Source: JABCYV01 sp963696025 | GTDB lineage: Bacteria; Acidobacteriota; Terriglobia; Terriglobales; Acidobacteriaceae | Direction: 5' to 3' | Assembly (NCBI GenBank): GCA_963696025.1 | Contig: CAVOII010000010.1 | Location: forward strand, 1-64,000 | Length of the DNA stretch: 64,000 bases | In this document: piece after piece, positions 9,179 to 16,679 of the stretch | How positions within the stretch are numbered: position 1 is the first letter of the stretch | Layout: the number at the start of each line of letters is the position of its first letter | Notes under the pieces: generated by a model | What the model was told of the DNA's origin: nothing | Seen by the model: the letters and a program-made list of their open reading frames with translations, nothing else | Databases searched by the model: none | Translations under genes and position numbers: made by a program

Positions 9179-9444
9179 GGCAGGAATCTGGGAGTTCCTT
9201 CGGTTAAAGCCTTGCCCATTTTGGCGAGGTAGTCTTGCACTCGTTTTATCTGGGCGTCTACACCTACACGGGATGTCGCTTGCTGGACAATCATGTCCTC
9301 AATGGCAGCCTCAGTCTTCAAGGGGCCATGATTGGAGATCATAGCTTCGATTACGTCGTAACGAGTTTCAGATCCGCCAGTACCTTCTTTCCAACGTTTA
9401 AGCAGACGGTCAATGGTGAATGAATCGCTTCCGTATACTGTCAC
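9091..9444 (-). CDS. Hypothetical protein
   Basis: 117 aa starting at GTG 9444, seven bases after GAGGAG. The body (SFTIDRLLKRWKEGTGGSET, then YDVIEAMISNHGPLKTEAAI) looks like a genuine helical protein. The C-terminal stretch IVLSVLILGRSSVCYQVVN differs in character and overlaps the start of the next gene, suggesting a frameshift near 9170-9190. No family is recognised. Confidence 0.5.
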   Translation of the reverse strand: MTVYGSDSFTIDRLLKRWKEGTGGSETRYDVIEAMISNHGPLKTEAAIEDMIVQQATSRVGVDAQIKRVQDYLAKMGKALTEGTPRFLPCEKLKWTRAIVLSVLILGRSSVCYQVVN

Positions 9445-9686
9445 GGGGTGTTCTCCTCTGGTTTGTCGTGAGTTGTTGGTTGAGATACTACTCCGTCCGG
9501 CCAAAACTGCGTCCGGGGATCTCGTGGCAATACGATCTTCGGGCCTGTCCTTGGTGAGTTTTCCCTGGGCAAAAAATCTTCAATTCGGACAGGTAGGGCT
9601 CCCCCTTTTTTCTAAGGGAAGGGGTAGGATTTTTTTCTCCTGAGGACTGCCGTGCGACCGTATCTCGTACGCCCTACCCCTAGGGG

Positions 9687-9965
9687 CTACTTTTGAGATC
9701 GGTCCCGGAGCCAGGCTCTCGCCGCATTCAATTTCTGTAACTGACTAGAATCTCCAAGGCAGCAGTCAGGATGGCGGTATTTCATCAGTTCTTTGTACCC
9801 AGCCTCGACAATTTCCGCGGCAACTCGCAGCAGGCCATAATCAGGTTTACTTGTTTGCCCGGTCCAATGCCCGCCATGCTTCGGCGGATTACGTTCCCAT
9901 TCTTCAAGGAACGCTTTCAATGTCTCTTCCAATTCAGGATCAATGTCTGGTTCTGACCAGTTCAT
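9687..9965 (-). CDS. J-domain-like mini-protein (HPD motif)
   Basis: 92 aa with AGGAGG five bases before the ATG. Residues 45-92 match the end of a DnaJ J-domain: RVAAEIVEAGYKELMKYRHP with His65-Pro66-Asp67, then QKLNAARAWLRDR. In J proteins the HPD tripeptide stimulates the ATPase of Hsp70. The N-terminal half is acidic and unrelated. There is no G/F or zinc region, so this is a stand-alone J-like protein, possibly a mobile-element cochaperone. Confidence 0.65.
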   Translation of the reverse strand: MNWSEPDIDPELEETLKAFLEEWERNPPKHGGHWTGQTSKPDYGLLRVAAEIVEAGYKELMKYRHPDCCLGDSSQLQKLNAARAWLRDRSQK

Positions 9966-10278
9966 AGTTCCTCCTCAGCTTCCTCAGCGTACTCCCTCAG
10001 ATCTCGATGCCGCCAAGTAGAAAGCTGCCCAAAAAACACGACACCCCGGCCCTACTTAGAAACACTGTCATGTGATAGTCACCAAGCACGTGTTACGAAC
10101 AGGCTATTCACGCGGCTCTAAACGTATGTCACTCTTGTTATAGGCCAGATGAACGGCCAGAGATTCAAAACCGATGCGGAGAACAACCCCAGCCATCGGA
10201 CTGGGGTTTCGTTTTGGACGATAGAGCAAGCGCTCGACCGGCGGGAATCGGGAATCGGCAACGAGAAAGAAGGTTGAA
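9966..10278. other. Divergent intergenic region with an orphan terminator
   Basis: These 313 bp separate the J-domain gene (minus) from the first gene of the long plus-strand run. No convincing reading frame is present. The region holds a strong plus-strand terminator at 10185-10215, although no plus-strand gene precedes it within 1 kb, so a small RNA or an attenuated leader is possible. Confidence 0.5.
10185..10215 (+). terminator. Rho-independent terminator upstream of the 10279 gene
   Basis: The stem AACCCCAG (10185-10192) pairs perfectly with CTGGGGTT (10201-10208), with an 8 nt loop and a following TCGTTTT tract. It points in the plus direction inside an intergenic region. Confidence 0.65.
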
Positions 10279-10686
10279 ATGAAACTGAAGGACGAAACCG
10301 ATGAATCCTACTACAGAAATCGACTAGCTGACCCATCCTTACTTAATCATGCAATTAGCGTACAGGTGAATGGATTCGCTGTCTTAGCAGTTCCTGTTGG
10401 CAGTACCCGAAGAGGCGGCTATTTGCCTTGCTGGACCTGGGAAGATGCTAAGAGAATATTTGATCAATTGTCCAAAGAGTCGGGATTTCCGAAATTACGT
10501 GTTGTGTATTGGGGCGATCACGACTTTGTCGTAACGTGGGGTCCGGTTATTTCGCTGAATAGCGACTTAGAAAAAGGGCGTTTCTTAGGATACCGAGAAG
10601 ACGTGATTCAAGAGTTCATCAAAGGCGGACATGAAGATAATATGCCAACTCCTGCAGAGCGCCAATTCGCGGAGAGGAAGGGATAG
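10279..10686 (+). CDS. Hypothetical protein, first of the plus-strand gene run
   Basis: 135 aa, starting just after AGAAGGTTGAA. It has the hydrophobic core ISVQVNGFAVLAVPVG and aromatic motifs LPCWTWEDAKRIF and VVYWGDHDFVVTW. No family is recognised. Its TAG stop overlaps the GTG start of the next gene, which indicates translational coupling. Confidence 0.65.
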   Translation: MKLKDETDESYYRNRLADPSLLNHAISVQVNGFAVLAVPVGSTRRGGYLPCWTWEDAKRIFDQLSKESGFPKLRVVYWGDHDFVVTWGPVISLNSDLEKGRFLGYREDVIQEFIKGGHEDNMPTPAERQFAERKG

Positions 10687-11648
10687 TGACAGACGACCAA
10701 AAAGAACGAACTGAATCTCCTGATGAGTTCATCAAACGGCTCAAGGAGGAGAACCTAGGTCGAGGAGCGGTCGGTAATATCAGCCAGCAGATCGGCAAAG
10801 GTCTAATTTCTCAACCAGGAACACCACGCACAAAGCCCTCAGAAATAGAAGGCCCGTTTATAGGTACAAGGGAAGAAGCGACAGAGCGCTCAACGCCGCC
10901 GAAAGAGATTTGGCATTATCCTCCGATGACTCCTGAAGAGGAGAAACAGATTGGAGAGGCGGTCGAAAGAGATCGCGCCAAGCTGAAGAAGGAGCTCGAC
11001 CGGCAAGAAGCTCAACGGCAACGAGAAAATTCTCCTGAATTCAAAGCGAAACGCGCGGCGATTGAAGCAGCAGCGAAGGAGAGAACTGAAGGCCGCCGGA
11101 AATCTGGGAAGATCGATCTTGCGAAGAGTCTGACGGATCCGATTCCATACAAAGTCAGACAGAGACTCGGGGCCCTGGCCGTCAAAAAAGGATTCAGTGA
11201 CGTCTGGACATCCTACAACGACGAGACTCAGACATTTTCCGTCGAGACACTGTACGATGCGGTCTACTCTTCTGCCGTCAGACTTGCAGACAAATACGAT
11301 CTCCCCAACAATGATACGTGGCGGTGGAAGTCAGACATTGCGGGTGAGGCTCGACAAAAGACCGTGGAGGAGATTTGTAAAATTGCGTTGCGAGACAAAC
11401 GACGGACGATCAAAAACGACGGACGGCTAAGTCAGGACAAACCTATCTTTACGGACTGGGTCAAATACGTCGGTTGGGTACTTCGCGTCCTTGAAATAAT
11501 CATGCTAGGCGAACGTATGGCGCAAGCCGTCGAAGCAGAACGAACAAGAGAACTCACAGAACGAGACTCGAACGATGCACTGCCAGCTCGACCAATCAGG
11601 CCAGCCGGGCCGGGGCCCGAATTTGGAAAAGGTGTAGATTTTGGCTAA
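10686..11648 (+). CDS. Hypothetical protein with a charged coiled N-terminus
   Basis: 320 aa with a GTG start overlapping the previous stop codon. Residues about 1-145 are charged and low in complexity (AKLKKELDRQEAQRQRENS), probably coiled coil. Residues about 145-280 look globular and helical (DPIPYKVRQRLGALAVKKGF, DTWRWKSDIAGEARQKTVEE), ending in a hydrophobic helix WVKYVGWVLRVLEIIML. No domain is recognised. It is an operon partner of the 10279 gene. Confidence 0.65.
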   Translation: MTDDQKERTESPDEFIKRLKEENLGRGAVGNISQQIGKGLISQPGTPRTKPSEIEGPFIGTREEATERSTPPKEIWHYPPMTPEEEKQIGEAVERDRAKLKKELDRQEAQRQRENSPEFKAKRAAIEAAAKERTEGRRKSGKIDLAKSLTDPIPYKVRQRLGALAVKKGFSDVWTSYNDETQTFSVETLYDAVYSSAVRLADKYDLPNNDTWRWKSDIAGEARQKTVEEICKIALRDKRRTIKNDGRLSQDKPIFTDWVKYVGWVLRVLEIIMLGERMAQAVEAERTRELTERDSNDALPARPIRPAGPGPEFGKGVDFG

Positions 11649-11734
11649 ATTCATCTCTCCAAATACACCCCGCCAGCCCATAGATAATAAAGGGCTTCGG
11701 CCAGAATACCATTATGTAGTGAAGGGTAGATAAA

Positions 11735-12166
11735 ATGGACACTCTCGAACAGACCGAACTTGGCGGGTACATTGCGTACCCCAACGACGACGACACTACC
11801 TGGACGATCGTGCATCCAGACGGCTGGATCATCATGGATGATGTCGAGAACCGACTTGATGTCGAGGATTTGCTTCTCATCTTTACAACGCCGCCACCGA
11901 CGATCTCATGTGCTGAGGCATTGGAAATTGGTCGAGTCATTGAAGGGAGCTGCGTGATGTCAGACGAAGAAGCTGCAACGATATTCCGCGAGATCCCATG
12001 CCTGCCAGCGTTCGGCTCGCCTAAATTCGGGACTTCTTGTCCTAATTTCAAGCCCATGACGTCGGAGGAGATCGCGGCGAAGAAAGAAGAATTCGCACGG
12101 CGCACAGAAGAGCTCGACAGAACTGCTGAACGGTTGTTCGGGCCTGGCAAAGTCGAGCTTCCGTAA
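11735..12166 (+). CDS. Hypothetical acidic protein
   Basis: 143 aa. The first part is beta-like and acidic (GGYIAYPNDDDTTWTIVHPD). The C-terminus is a charged helix (SEEIAAKKEEFARRTEEL). There are three Cys but no clear metal motif. It is on the same strand as its neighbours, 86 bp after the previous gene. Function unknown. Confidence 0.6.
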   Translation: MDTLEQTELGGYIAYPNDDDTTWTIVHPDGWIIMDDVENRLDVEDLLLIFTTPPPTISCAEALEIGRVIEGSCVMSDEEAATIFREIPCLPAFGSPKFGTSCPNFKPMTSEEIAAKKEEFARRTEELDRTAERLFGPGKVELP

Positions 12167-12776
12167 ATCCCTCCATCGTACCGCTCCATCCGCCAATAAG
12201 CCGTGCTAGTCGGAACCTTGTACTTTGCGATCCGGTTCATGGCCTTGAGTAAGCCGTGCCCGCACTTTAGAGTTTTACATAGGGTTCTACATTCCCTTAC
12301 CTCGGTTGACTCCGAGCATGTAGTCGTTCTGGCGCGTAGCCAGTAGGGATGAGGAACATCGCCCTCTCTAATGCACACCTGCAATAAATTATTGTGCACG
12401 TCCAGGGATGTGGGGATCAGAGACCTCTCTCGGCTGGACGATAATATCCGTCCAAGCGTCCCTCAGCAGGGGAGTTTAACCGGTGTCCGGGAGCACTGAT
12501 CTAGCCGGGGACATACGACATGTTCTTACTTTGTTTAGGCTACAGCGTTGGATGCTGTAACTACGCCGAAACACCGACATGGTTTTGACCCTATGGCCCT
12601 AGGGTGATAGGGCGAAGACTAATTTTAAGTAGTTATACCAAGAAAATGTGAGAGCAGTTGCTATACAAATTGTTCTTCCCGACTGAAGCGCCTAAGATCC
12701 TGCCAATGTGACAACCTGGCAGATCAGTCCCAACATAACTTAATGCTTATGTGTTTGACTTAGGAGACTATTAGGA
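12167..12776. other. 610 bp non-coding region rich in hairpins
   Basis: No plus-strand frame of protein-like composition is seen. Minus-strand frames that cross it run antisense to the 11735 gene. At least five perfect 5-6 bp hairpins occur between 12401 and 12722, described in the ncRNA entry. Confidence 0.5.
12401..12722 (+). ncRNA. Candidate structured RNA region (strand uncertain)
   Basis: Perfect stems seen in order: GTCCAG 12401-12406 with CTGGAC 12434-12439; GGACG 12436-12440 with CGTCC 12449-12453 (exclusive with the first); TACAGC 12541-12546 with GCTGTA 12554-12559; ACCCTA 12588-12593 with TAGGGT 12600-12605; CTGCCA 12700-12705 with TGGCAG 12717-12722. The density is higher than in neighbouring spacers. 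No tRNA, intron core or retron pattern could be recognised, so this is only a candidate. Confidence 0.3.
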
Positions 12777-13100
12777 GTGACTGATTTTAGCGAACTTAGC
12801 GAGAACCACGTAATAGGGGAGCCCTCAGAACACTTATGTCCTTGGACAATCTTGGCACGTTGTATAAATGTCCTTGCGAGCATTCTCCCGTGTAGCCTCC
12901 GTTATAAAGTTTGGAGACTAGAGAGGCGCTGTCTATATTTTGTGGGCACCATGCGTGAAATGACACGCGAGATTCACAATCTGGGACACCGCATCGAAAC
13001 CCTATGGAAAAGAAGAGGCCGTCTGCCCATTGGGAATAGATACGGGCCAATTTTGGGGAGGATTCAAAAAGGCATCTTAAAGAAGAAATCGGCTGCATAA
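12777..13100 (+). CDS. Hypothetical basic protein with a hydrophobic segment
   Basis: 107 aa, GTG start preceded by TTAGGA. It has a hydrophobic stretch with Cys (WTILARCINVLASILPC) and a strongly basic C-terminus (RIQKGILKKKSAA). It could be membrane-associated. No family is recognised. Confidence 0.5.
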   Translation: MTDFSELSENHVIGEPSEHLCPWTILARCINVLASILPCSLRYKVWRLERRCLYFVGTMREMTREIHNLGHRIETLWKRRGRLPIGNRYGPILGRIQKGILKKKSAA

Positions 13101-13587
13101 ACAACCCGCCCTGTGTGATAAAAGACAAGGCGGGCCTCGGTAACTACAGCTTCGAGTTTTTTAGAACAAGAACAATATCCATTACGACTCGGAGTAAAGA
13201 ATCCAAGCCATTAATGAACGCTACAAACGCCGCCAGACGGTGAACAGAGCTTCTCTGCTGGCTTTTGTTAATAGTCATTAGTTTTCCTATCAAAAGGTGC
13301 CTGGACGGGTAGCTGAGTCTCTGCCGTCCAGCCCTGATAGGATTTTATGGCTAAAAAATCTCTCTTGTTAGATGACGATAGGTGAGGGGCTTCTTCGTTG
13401 CCCAACGGAGTGCCCTTTGCTATTTGAGATTGCCAACTCGCGGGGATTGCCTGGGCGAAGCGGAGTCTGGTTGACTCCTTGGACGGGAAACCGCCCACCT
13501 GCACCTCTGTTCTCCGACAAGTGCAAGAATGGCGTCAACAAACCACAAACAAGAACTTCAACCGCCCTCTAAGGCCAGGAGAAAACT
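13101..13587. other. 487 bp spacer with two hairpins
   Basis: The stem CCCGCC/GGCGGG (13104-13132 region) lies just after the 12777 gene and may end its transcript, although no T-run follows directly. A perfect 8 bp stem CTGGACGG (13301-13308)/CCGTCCAG (13324-13331) lies further on. A minus-strand frame at 13268-13504 has no ribosome site and is not credited. Confidence 0.4.
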
Positions 13588-13767
13588 ATGTCAACAACAG
13601 ATTAGGTCGGAAACAAAGTAGCAGTCGGTCAGATGGCCACTGTAGCCGGGGCCGTCATCGCAAGCGTCAGCGGGTCCGGCGATACTGCGACAATTACTTT
13701 AACGCTCGCGAGTGGCCGGTCGATTAATGCCAAACGAACCGATCTCTGCGTCGCGCCCACTCTTTAG
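13588..13767 (+). pseudogene. Small beta-rich protein gene interrupted by TAG at codon 6
   Basis: An ATG at 13588 follows CAGGAG at ideal spacing. The frame reads MSTTD, then TAG (13603-13605), then VGNKVAVGQMATVAGAVIAS and onward to a TAG at 13765. The downstream part looks like a small SH3-like beta protein (SGSGDTATITLTLASGRSIN). One base change (CAG to TAG) would explain the stop. Restart at the ATG of MATVAGAV is possible. Neighbouring genes use TAG as a normal stop, so recoding is unlikely. Confidence 0.5.
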
Positions 13768-13814
13768 GGAGAATATAGCGCAGGCACAGAAGTGCCCTGC
13801 TCGGAAAGCACTCG

Positions 13815-14813
13815 ATGGACGAAATCAAAGATTCAGAACAAGATGTTGAACGGGCAGTCAAAGAGGCACAGGAGAGATTGAGTCGTGCTCTTGAACAGAA
13901 GGCTCAGATCCAGAAAGCAGCGTTAGACAAAGCACTCGCGGCTCAAGAGGCACTCCGACTCAAACAGGAGTTGGAACTTGCGGCTCAGCGCGCAGCAATT
14001 CGGGCCAATGAAGAGAAGTGGGCGAAGATCAGAGCAGACAAAGAAGCAGCCGAGATCGCTGAGCAGGCAGCACGTCGCGCAGAATCGATCAGAGTCCAAA
14101 CTGAGGTTATTCTCCAAGAGAGTCTTGATCGACAACGCAAGGCTGACGCAGCCAGAGTTAAAAAAGCGCAGGACGACGCCTTCCGCCAAGAACAAGAGAA
14201 TGCCCAGCTCCTTACAGAGTTGGAACGACCTCTACTTGTGGAAGCTGTTCCAAATGCCAGCGAGAATACCGGGATCGAGGTACCAGCATCAGGCTTAGAA
14301 GGAACTTGGGGTTCGCCCGCAATCCGACGCATCCTTCAGCGTGACAATTCGCCGGACTACAACGCGACCCGGGAACCTGCGTCGGGTCAATACGCACCGC
14401 AACCGGATCCAGCGCCTGTCGCGCCTGTCCTCGGCACGCCTGGGAAACTTCATTTCGTGGATCCAAACGAGCTAGATCAGTTCTTGAAGATCGCCAAAGC
14501 AGATCTTGGTTTCCCTTTGAACTACAACCGGGTCGCAGCATTAGCCACGGAATTCATGGTCTCAGGAGTCGCTGAGGCTTACTTCAAGATGACCAAAACG
14601 CGCGGTTGCAGTCATGACAGCATACTGGGCGCGCTTGAGTACACCTTGCGCAACCGTGAACCAGAAATTCCGGTCGAGCCGGTGCAGACCATCGTACCCG
14701 GGTCCGAGACAGTCGAGACCGTAATCGAACCTATGACCGAAGACGAAGCGCTCTTCAGTACGCAACCTGAGGAGACCGAGTCCAATGTCCAGACGCAACC
14801 GCAAGAAAGCTAA
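13815..14813 (+). CDS. Coiled-coil protein with a C-terminal globular domain
   Basis: 332 aa. Residues 1-150 form a long Ala/Glu/Lys/Gln-rich coiled coil (EQDVERAVKEAQERLSRALE). A Pro-rich linker follows, then a globular piece at about 215-285 (FVDPNELDQFLKIAKADLGF, then TRGCSHDSILGALEYTLRN), and an acidic tail. Such long coiled coils occur in phage and plasmid structural or scaffold proteins, but no specific family is recognised. It overlaps the next gene by 29 bp. Confidence 0.65.
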   Translation: MDEIKDSEQDVERAVKEAQERLSRALEQKAQIQKAALDKALAAQEALRLKQELELAAQRAAIRANEEKWAKIRADKEAAEIAEQAARRAESIRVQTEVILQESLDRQRKADAARVKKAQDDAFRQEQENAQLLTELERPLLVEAVPNASENTGIEVPASGLEGTWGSPAIRRILQRDNSPDYNATREPASGQYAPQPDPAPVAPVLGTPGKLHFVDPNELDQFLKIAKADLGFPLNYNRVAALATEFMVSGVAEAYFKMTKTRGCSHDSILGALEYTLRNREPEIPVEPVQTIVPGSETVETVIEPMTEDEALFSTQPEETESNVQTQPQES

Positions 14814-14940
14814 GCCGCAGCCTACACCGCCGCGCGAGATTCCGACCAAAGCAATCAGTACTTCAATCGTCATCCCGGTTCAGCCAGGTCCGCGCACCAT
14901 ATATGGTCGCGGCGATTTTGCACTGACGCCGAGATATTAG
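14785..14940 (+). CDS. 51-aa basic, proline-rich protein
   Basis: MSRRNRKKAKPQPTPPREIP is the N-terminus, followed by a short beta-like tail ending in TAG. GGAG lies about ten bases before the ATG. It overlaps the end of the coiled-coil gene in another frame and ends 8 bp before the next start. Tight packing supports a real gene. The basic head suggests nucleic-acid binding. Confidence 0.55.
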   Translation: MSRRNRKKAKPQPTPPREIPTKAISTSIVIPVQPGPRTIYGRGDFALTPRY

Positions 14941-14948
14941 GAGGACCG

Positions 14949-15203
14949 ATGACCTTGACTTTGCAAGAGCGCGCCACATTGTTGGCAAACGAACTGTTCG
15001 ACGCAGAATACACCGGAAGTCGAGAGATCGATGTTCGTCAAATTGTAGCGACGATCGCTGCCGCCTTTGAAATTCACAATTCCCAATATGCGATCCGCAC
15101 GGATCCGAAACGCGCCGCGATGGAACGCATCGCCGAGCACCAAGCATTATCGCTGCTATACCGATCGATGGAAGATTCCGCGATCGGGGAAAGTCGCGAC
15201 TGA
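14949..15203 (+). CDS. Small helical hypothetical protein
   Basis: 84 aa with AGGAGG four bases before the ATG. It is helical (TLQERATLLANELFDAEYTG), with a C-terminus IAEHQALSLLYRSMEDS. No family is recognised. Its TGA stop overlaps a possible CTG start of the HD hydrolase gene. Confidence 0.65.
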   Translation: MTLTLQERATLLANELFDAEYTGSREIDVRQIVATIAAAFEIHNSQYAIRTDPKRAAMERIAEHQALSLLYRSMEDSAIGESRD

Positions 15204-15742
15204 AGTCGCGGTACTGTGTCACCCCTCGCCAAATCGGTGAGGCGCTAGCCAAGATTTGCAGATATGCGGGTTGTTCAAAATTCCAAAGTGTTCTACTCCA
15301 TTCACTTTGCGTCGCCGATTTCCTGCAGCCGTCCTGCAAACTCTTCGGTTTGATCCACGACATGGGAGAACGGGAGTTGGGCGACATCAGCTCACAGCAC
15401 AAAGTTGCGGAGAATCGCAAGACCGAAGAACACATCTACGCCGCGATGAGCAAGTCTCTCGGAATTCCACTTCCGACTCGAGCCGAGCGAATGAAGATTC
15501 ACCATGCGGATAAACGCTCACGCCAAGGTGAAGTATGGTCGGGCTACGGAGACACATGTTTGCAGCATGAGTACCCGATCCGGGATCGCGAAAGCGAACG
15601 ACTGACCAAGTTCTATGCACGGAAATATCCGCCCTCCGACCAAATCCGAACACGATCGAGAGCAGTCGCGGAATTCGTCAGGAGATTCCACGAATACAAA
15701 AAGTTAATCACGAAGGAGACTCATGTCAAGAACTCAAACTGA
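15200..15742 (+). CDS. HD-domain phosphohydrolase (YfbR-like), start uncertain
   Basis: The frame contains the HD signature of 5'-deoxynucleotidase-like phage hydrolases: LLHSLCVADFLQPS supplies the first His, GLIHDMGERELGDIS the His-Asp pair and following Gly-Asp, and later EHIYAAMSKSLGIPLP and EFVRRFHEYKKLI the typical tail. No ATG lies in frame upstream of the motif. The frame is open well above 15200. A CTG at 15200, seven bases after GGGGAAAG and overlapping the previous stop, is the best start seen; a TTG at 15350 would cut off the first His. Such enzymes dephosphorylate deoxynucleotides. Confidence 0.65.
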   Translation: MKSRYCVTPRQIGEALAKICRYAGCSKFQSVLLHSLCVADFLQPSCKLFGLIHDMGERELGDISSQHKVAENRKTEEHIYAAMSKSLGIPLPTRAERMKIHHADKRSRQGEVWSGYGDTCLQHEYPIRDRESERLTKFYARKYPPSDQIRTRSRAVAEFVRRFHEYKKLITKETHVKNSN

Positions 15743-16073
15743 AGCACTACGTGCCGAAATTGCGCGATGTCAAGCCGCACGCGCCGCCCTAGATCCGAAA
15801 GACCGACCGGTTCTCGAACTCGTCGTCCCAGCCTATGTCAACATGACCGCCGAGGAGAAAGCCAACTGGGACCGCATCCAAACGAACAATTCGTTCGCTG
15901 ACGATGAAGAGATCGGCAACGGAATATTCCTCCTGAATTCGGACCGCAATGCATTAGATCATGATCAGTGTGTCATCGACGCACTCGAACATTCCACCGT
16001 CTCAGATACGGTCGCTGAGACATGCCGGGCCGAATTGGCCGATGCGGCCAGAGACGGCTATTCGTGCGCCTAA
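15723..16073 (+). CDS. Hypothetical protein
   Basis: 116 aa with AAGGAG seven bases before the ATG, overlapping the HD gene by 20 bp. It is helical at the start (TEALRAEIARCQAARAALDP) and acidic in the middle. No family is recognised. Confidence 0.6.
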   Translation: MSRTQTEALRAEIARCQAARAALDPKDRPVLELVVPAYVNMTAEEKANWDRIQTNNSFADDEEIGNGIFLLNSDRNALDHDQCVIDALEHSTVSDTVAETCRAELADAARDGYSCA

Positions 16074-16150
16074 CCGCAATCGCAATATTAGCGTTGTATC
16101 TCGGAGGCATCGCAATCGCGCGATACGCAGGTCGAGGCCGCCGCCGATGA
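16064..16150 (+). CDS. 28-aa putative membrane peptide
   Basis: The GTG-initiated frame VRLTAIAILALYLGGIAIAR has one transmembrane helix and a basic tail (GRGRRR). It overlaps the previous gene end and lacks a clear ribosome site, so it is a weak call. Such single-helix peptides are common in phage-like modules. Confidence 0.3.
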   Translation: MRLTAIAILALYLGGIAIARYAGRGRRR

Positions 16151-16163
16151 TTCAGGAAAGGTC

Positions 16164-16262
16164 GTGGTGGGAGAAGAGAATCAGGAGCAACATGTAGAGA
16201 CCAAGCGCGAGGCCGTCTCGAAGCAAGAACTCGAAGCGATCGGGATTACGCCGGAGGACTGA
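16164..16262 (+). CDS. 32-aa acidic peptide
   Basis: A GTG codon after AGGAAAG opens a charged frame (EENQEQHVETKREAVSKQEL) that ends ITPED. Its TGA overlaps the ATG of the next gene (TGATG), which suggests coupling. It is too short for any family call. Confidence 0.3.
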   Translation: MVGEENQEQHVETKREAVSKQELEAIGITPED

Positions 16263-16492
16263 TGTCATACGAACAGCGGATTGCCCAGCGGCTGCAGAAC
16301 GATGTCTTCGCTATGAGCGATATCATCAAACCGGAGAAGGTCAACCAACCCTCTCGCCGCATCCTTGGAACGATGATTTTTTGTGAAGACTGCCAAGAGC
16401 AACGGCGGGTCACGAAGACTTTCAGCAAAGCAGCCTTCTTGGTTCTGGAATGCTGTCACATTATGGAAAGGCAAAATGGAACTACAAACTGA
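16262..16492 (+). CDS. Small Cys-containing hypothetical protein
   Basis: 76 aa with GGAGG six bases before the ATG. The centre has FCEDCQEQRRVTK, a half zinc-ribbon pattern, and a later ECCH. One CxxC plus CCH could bind zinc. It overlaps the next gene by 17 bp. Confidence 0.55.
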   Translation: MSYEQRIAQRLQNDVFAMSDIIKPEKVNQPSRRILGTMIFCEDCQEQRRVTKTFSKAAFLVLECCHIMERQNGTTN

Positions 16493-16655
16493 AGTACATT
16501 CAGTCACAAACTATGTTGACCCTGTGCGTATCCGTTGGGTAGCGCCCAGCGAACAGCACAGATTGGAATGCCAAGGTATCAGCATTAGTGGTCTGGGCAA
16601 GGATGATTGTTCCATTTGCCTCACGGCCCTAAGAGCAACCCGCAAATCTAACTAG
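16476..16655 (+). CDS. 59-aa hypothetical protein ending at the transposon target site
   Basis: The ATG follows GGAAAG at good spacing. The C-terminus has CQGISISGLGKDDCSICLTA, with three Cys. Its TAG stop is part of the CTAG duplicated by the transposon, so the insertion left the protein intact. Confidence 0.5.
   Translation: MELQTEVHSVTNYVDPVRIRWVAPSEQHRLECQGISISGLGKDDCSICLTALRATRKSN
16652..16655. repeat. Left target-site duplication CTAG
   Basis: CTAG directly abuts the left inverted repeat and is repeated at 18576-18579. Joining the flanks at one CTAG gives the palindrome AACTAGTT as the presumed empty target. Confidence 0.75.
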
Positions 16656-16670
16656 AAGCAGTCTCATAAA
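16656..16670 (+). repeat. Left terminal inverted repeat
   Basis: 15 bp, AAGCAGTCTCATAAA, 13/15 identical to the inverted right end at 18561-18575. Confidence 0.8.
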
Positions 16671-16679
16671 ACGACATAT

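Noticed and set aside
11596..12399. 267-aa minus-strand frame
   Set aside because: Covers the well-formed 11735 gene in antisense; Ser/Arg-rich without motifs or ribosome site.
12401..12722. Group I/II intron or retron
   Set aside because: No conserved core, no reverse transcriptase or homing gene nearby; only simple hairpins.
13588..13767. TAG recoded as Gln in a phage-like element
   Set aside because: Several intact neighbours end in TAG (10684, 14938, 16653), so TAG is a stop here.
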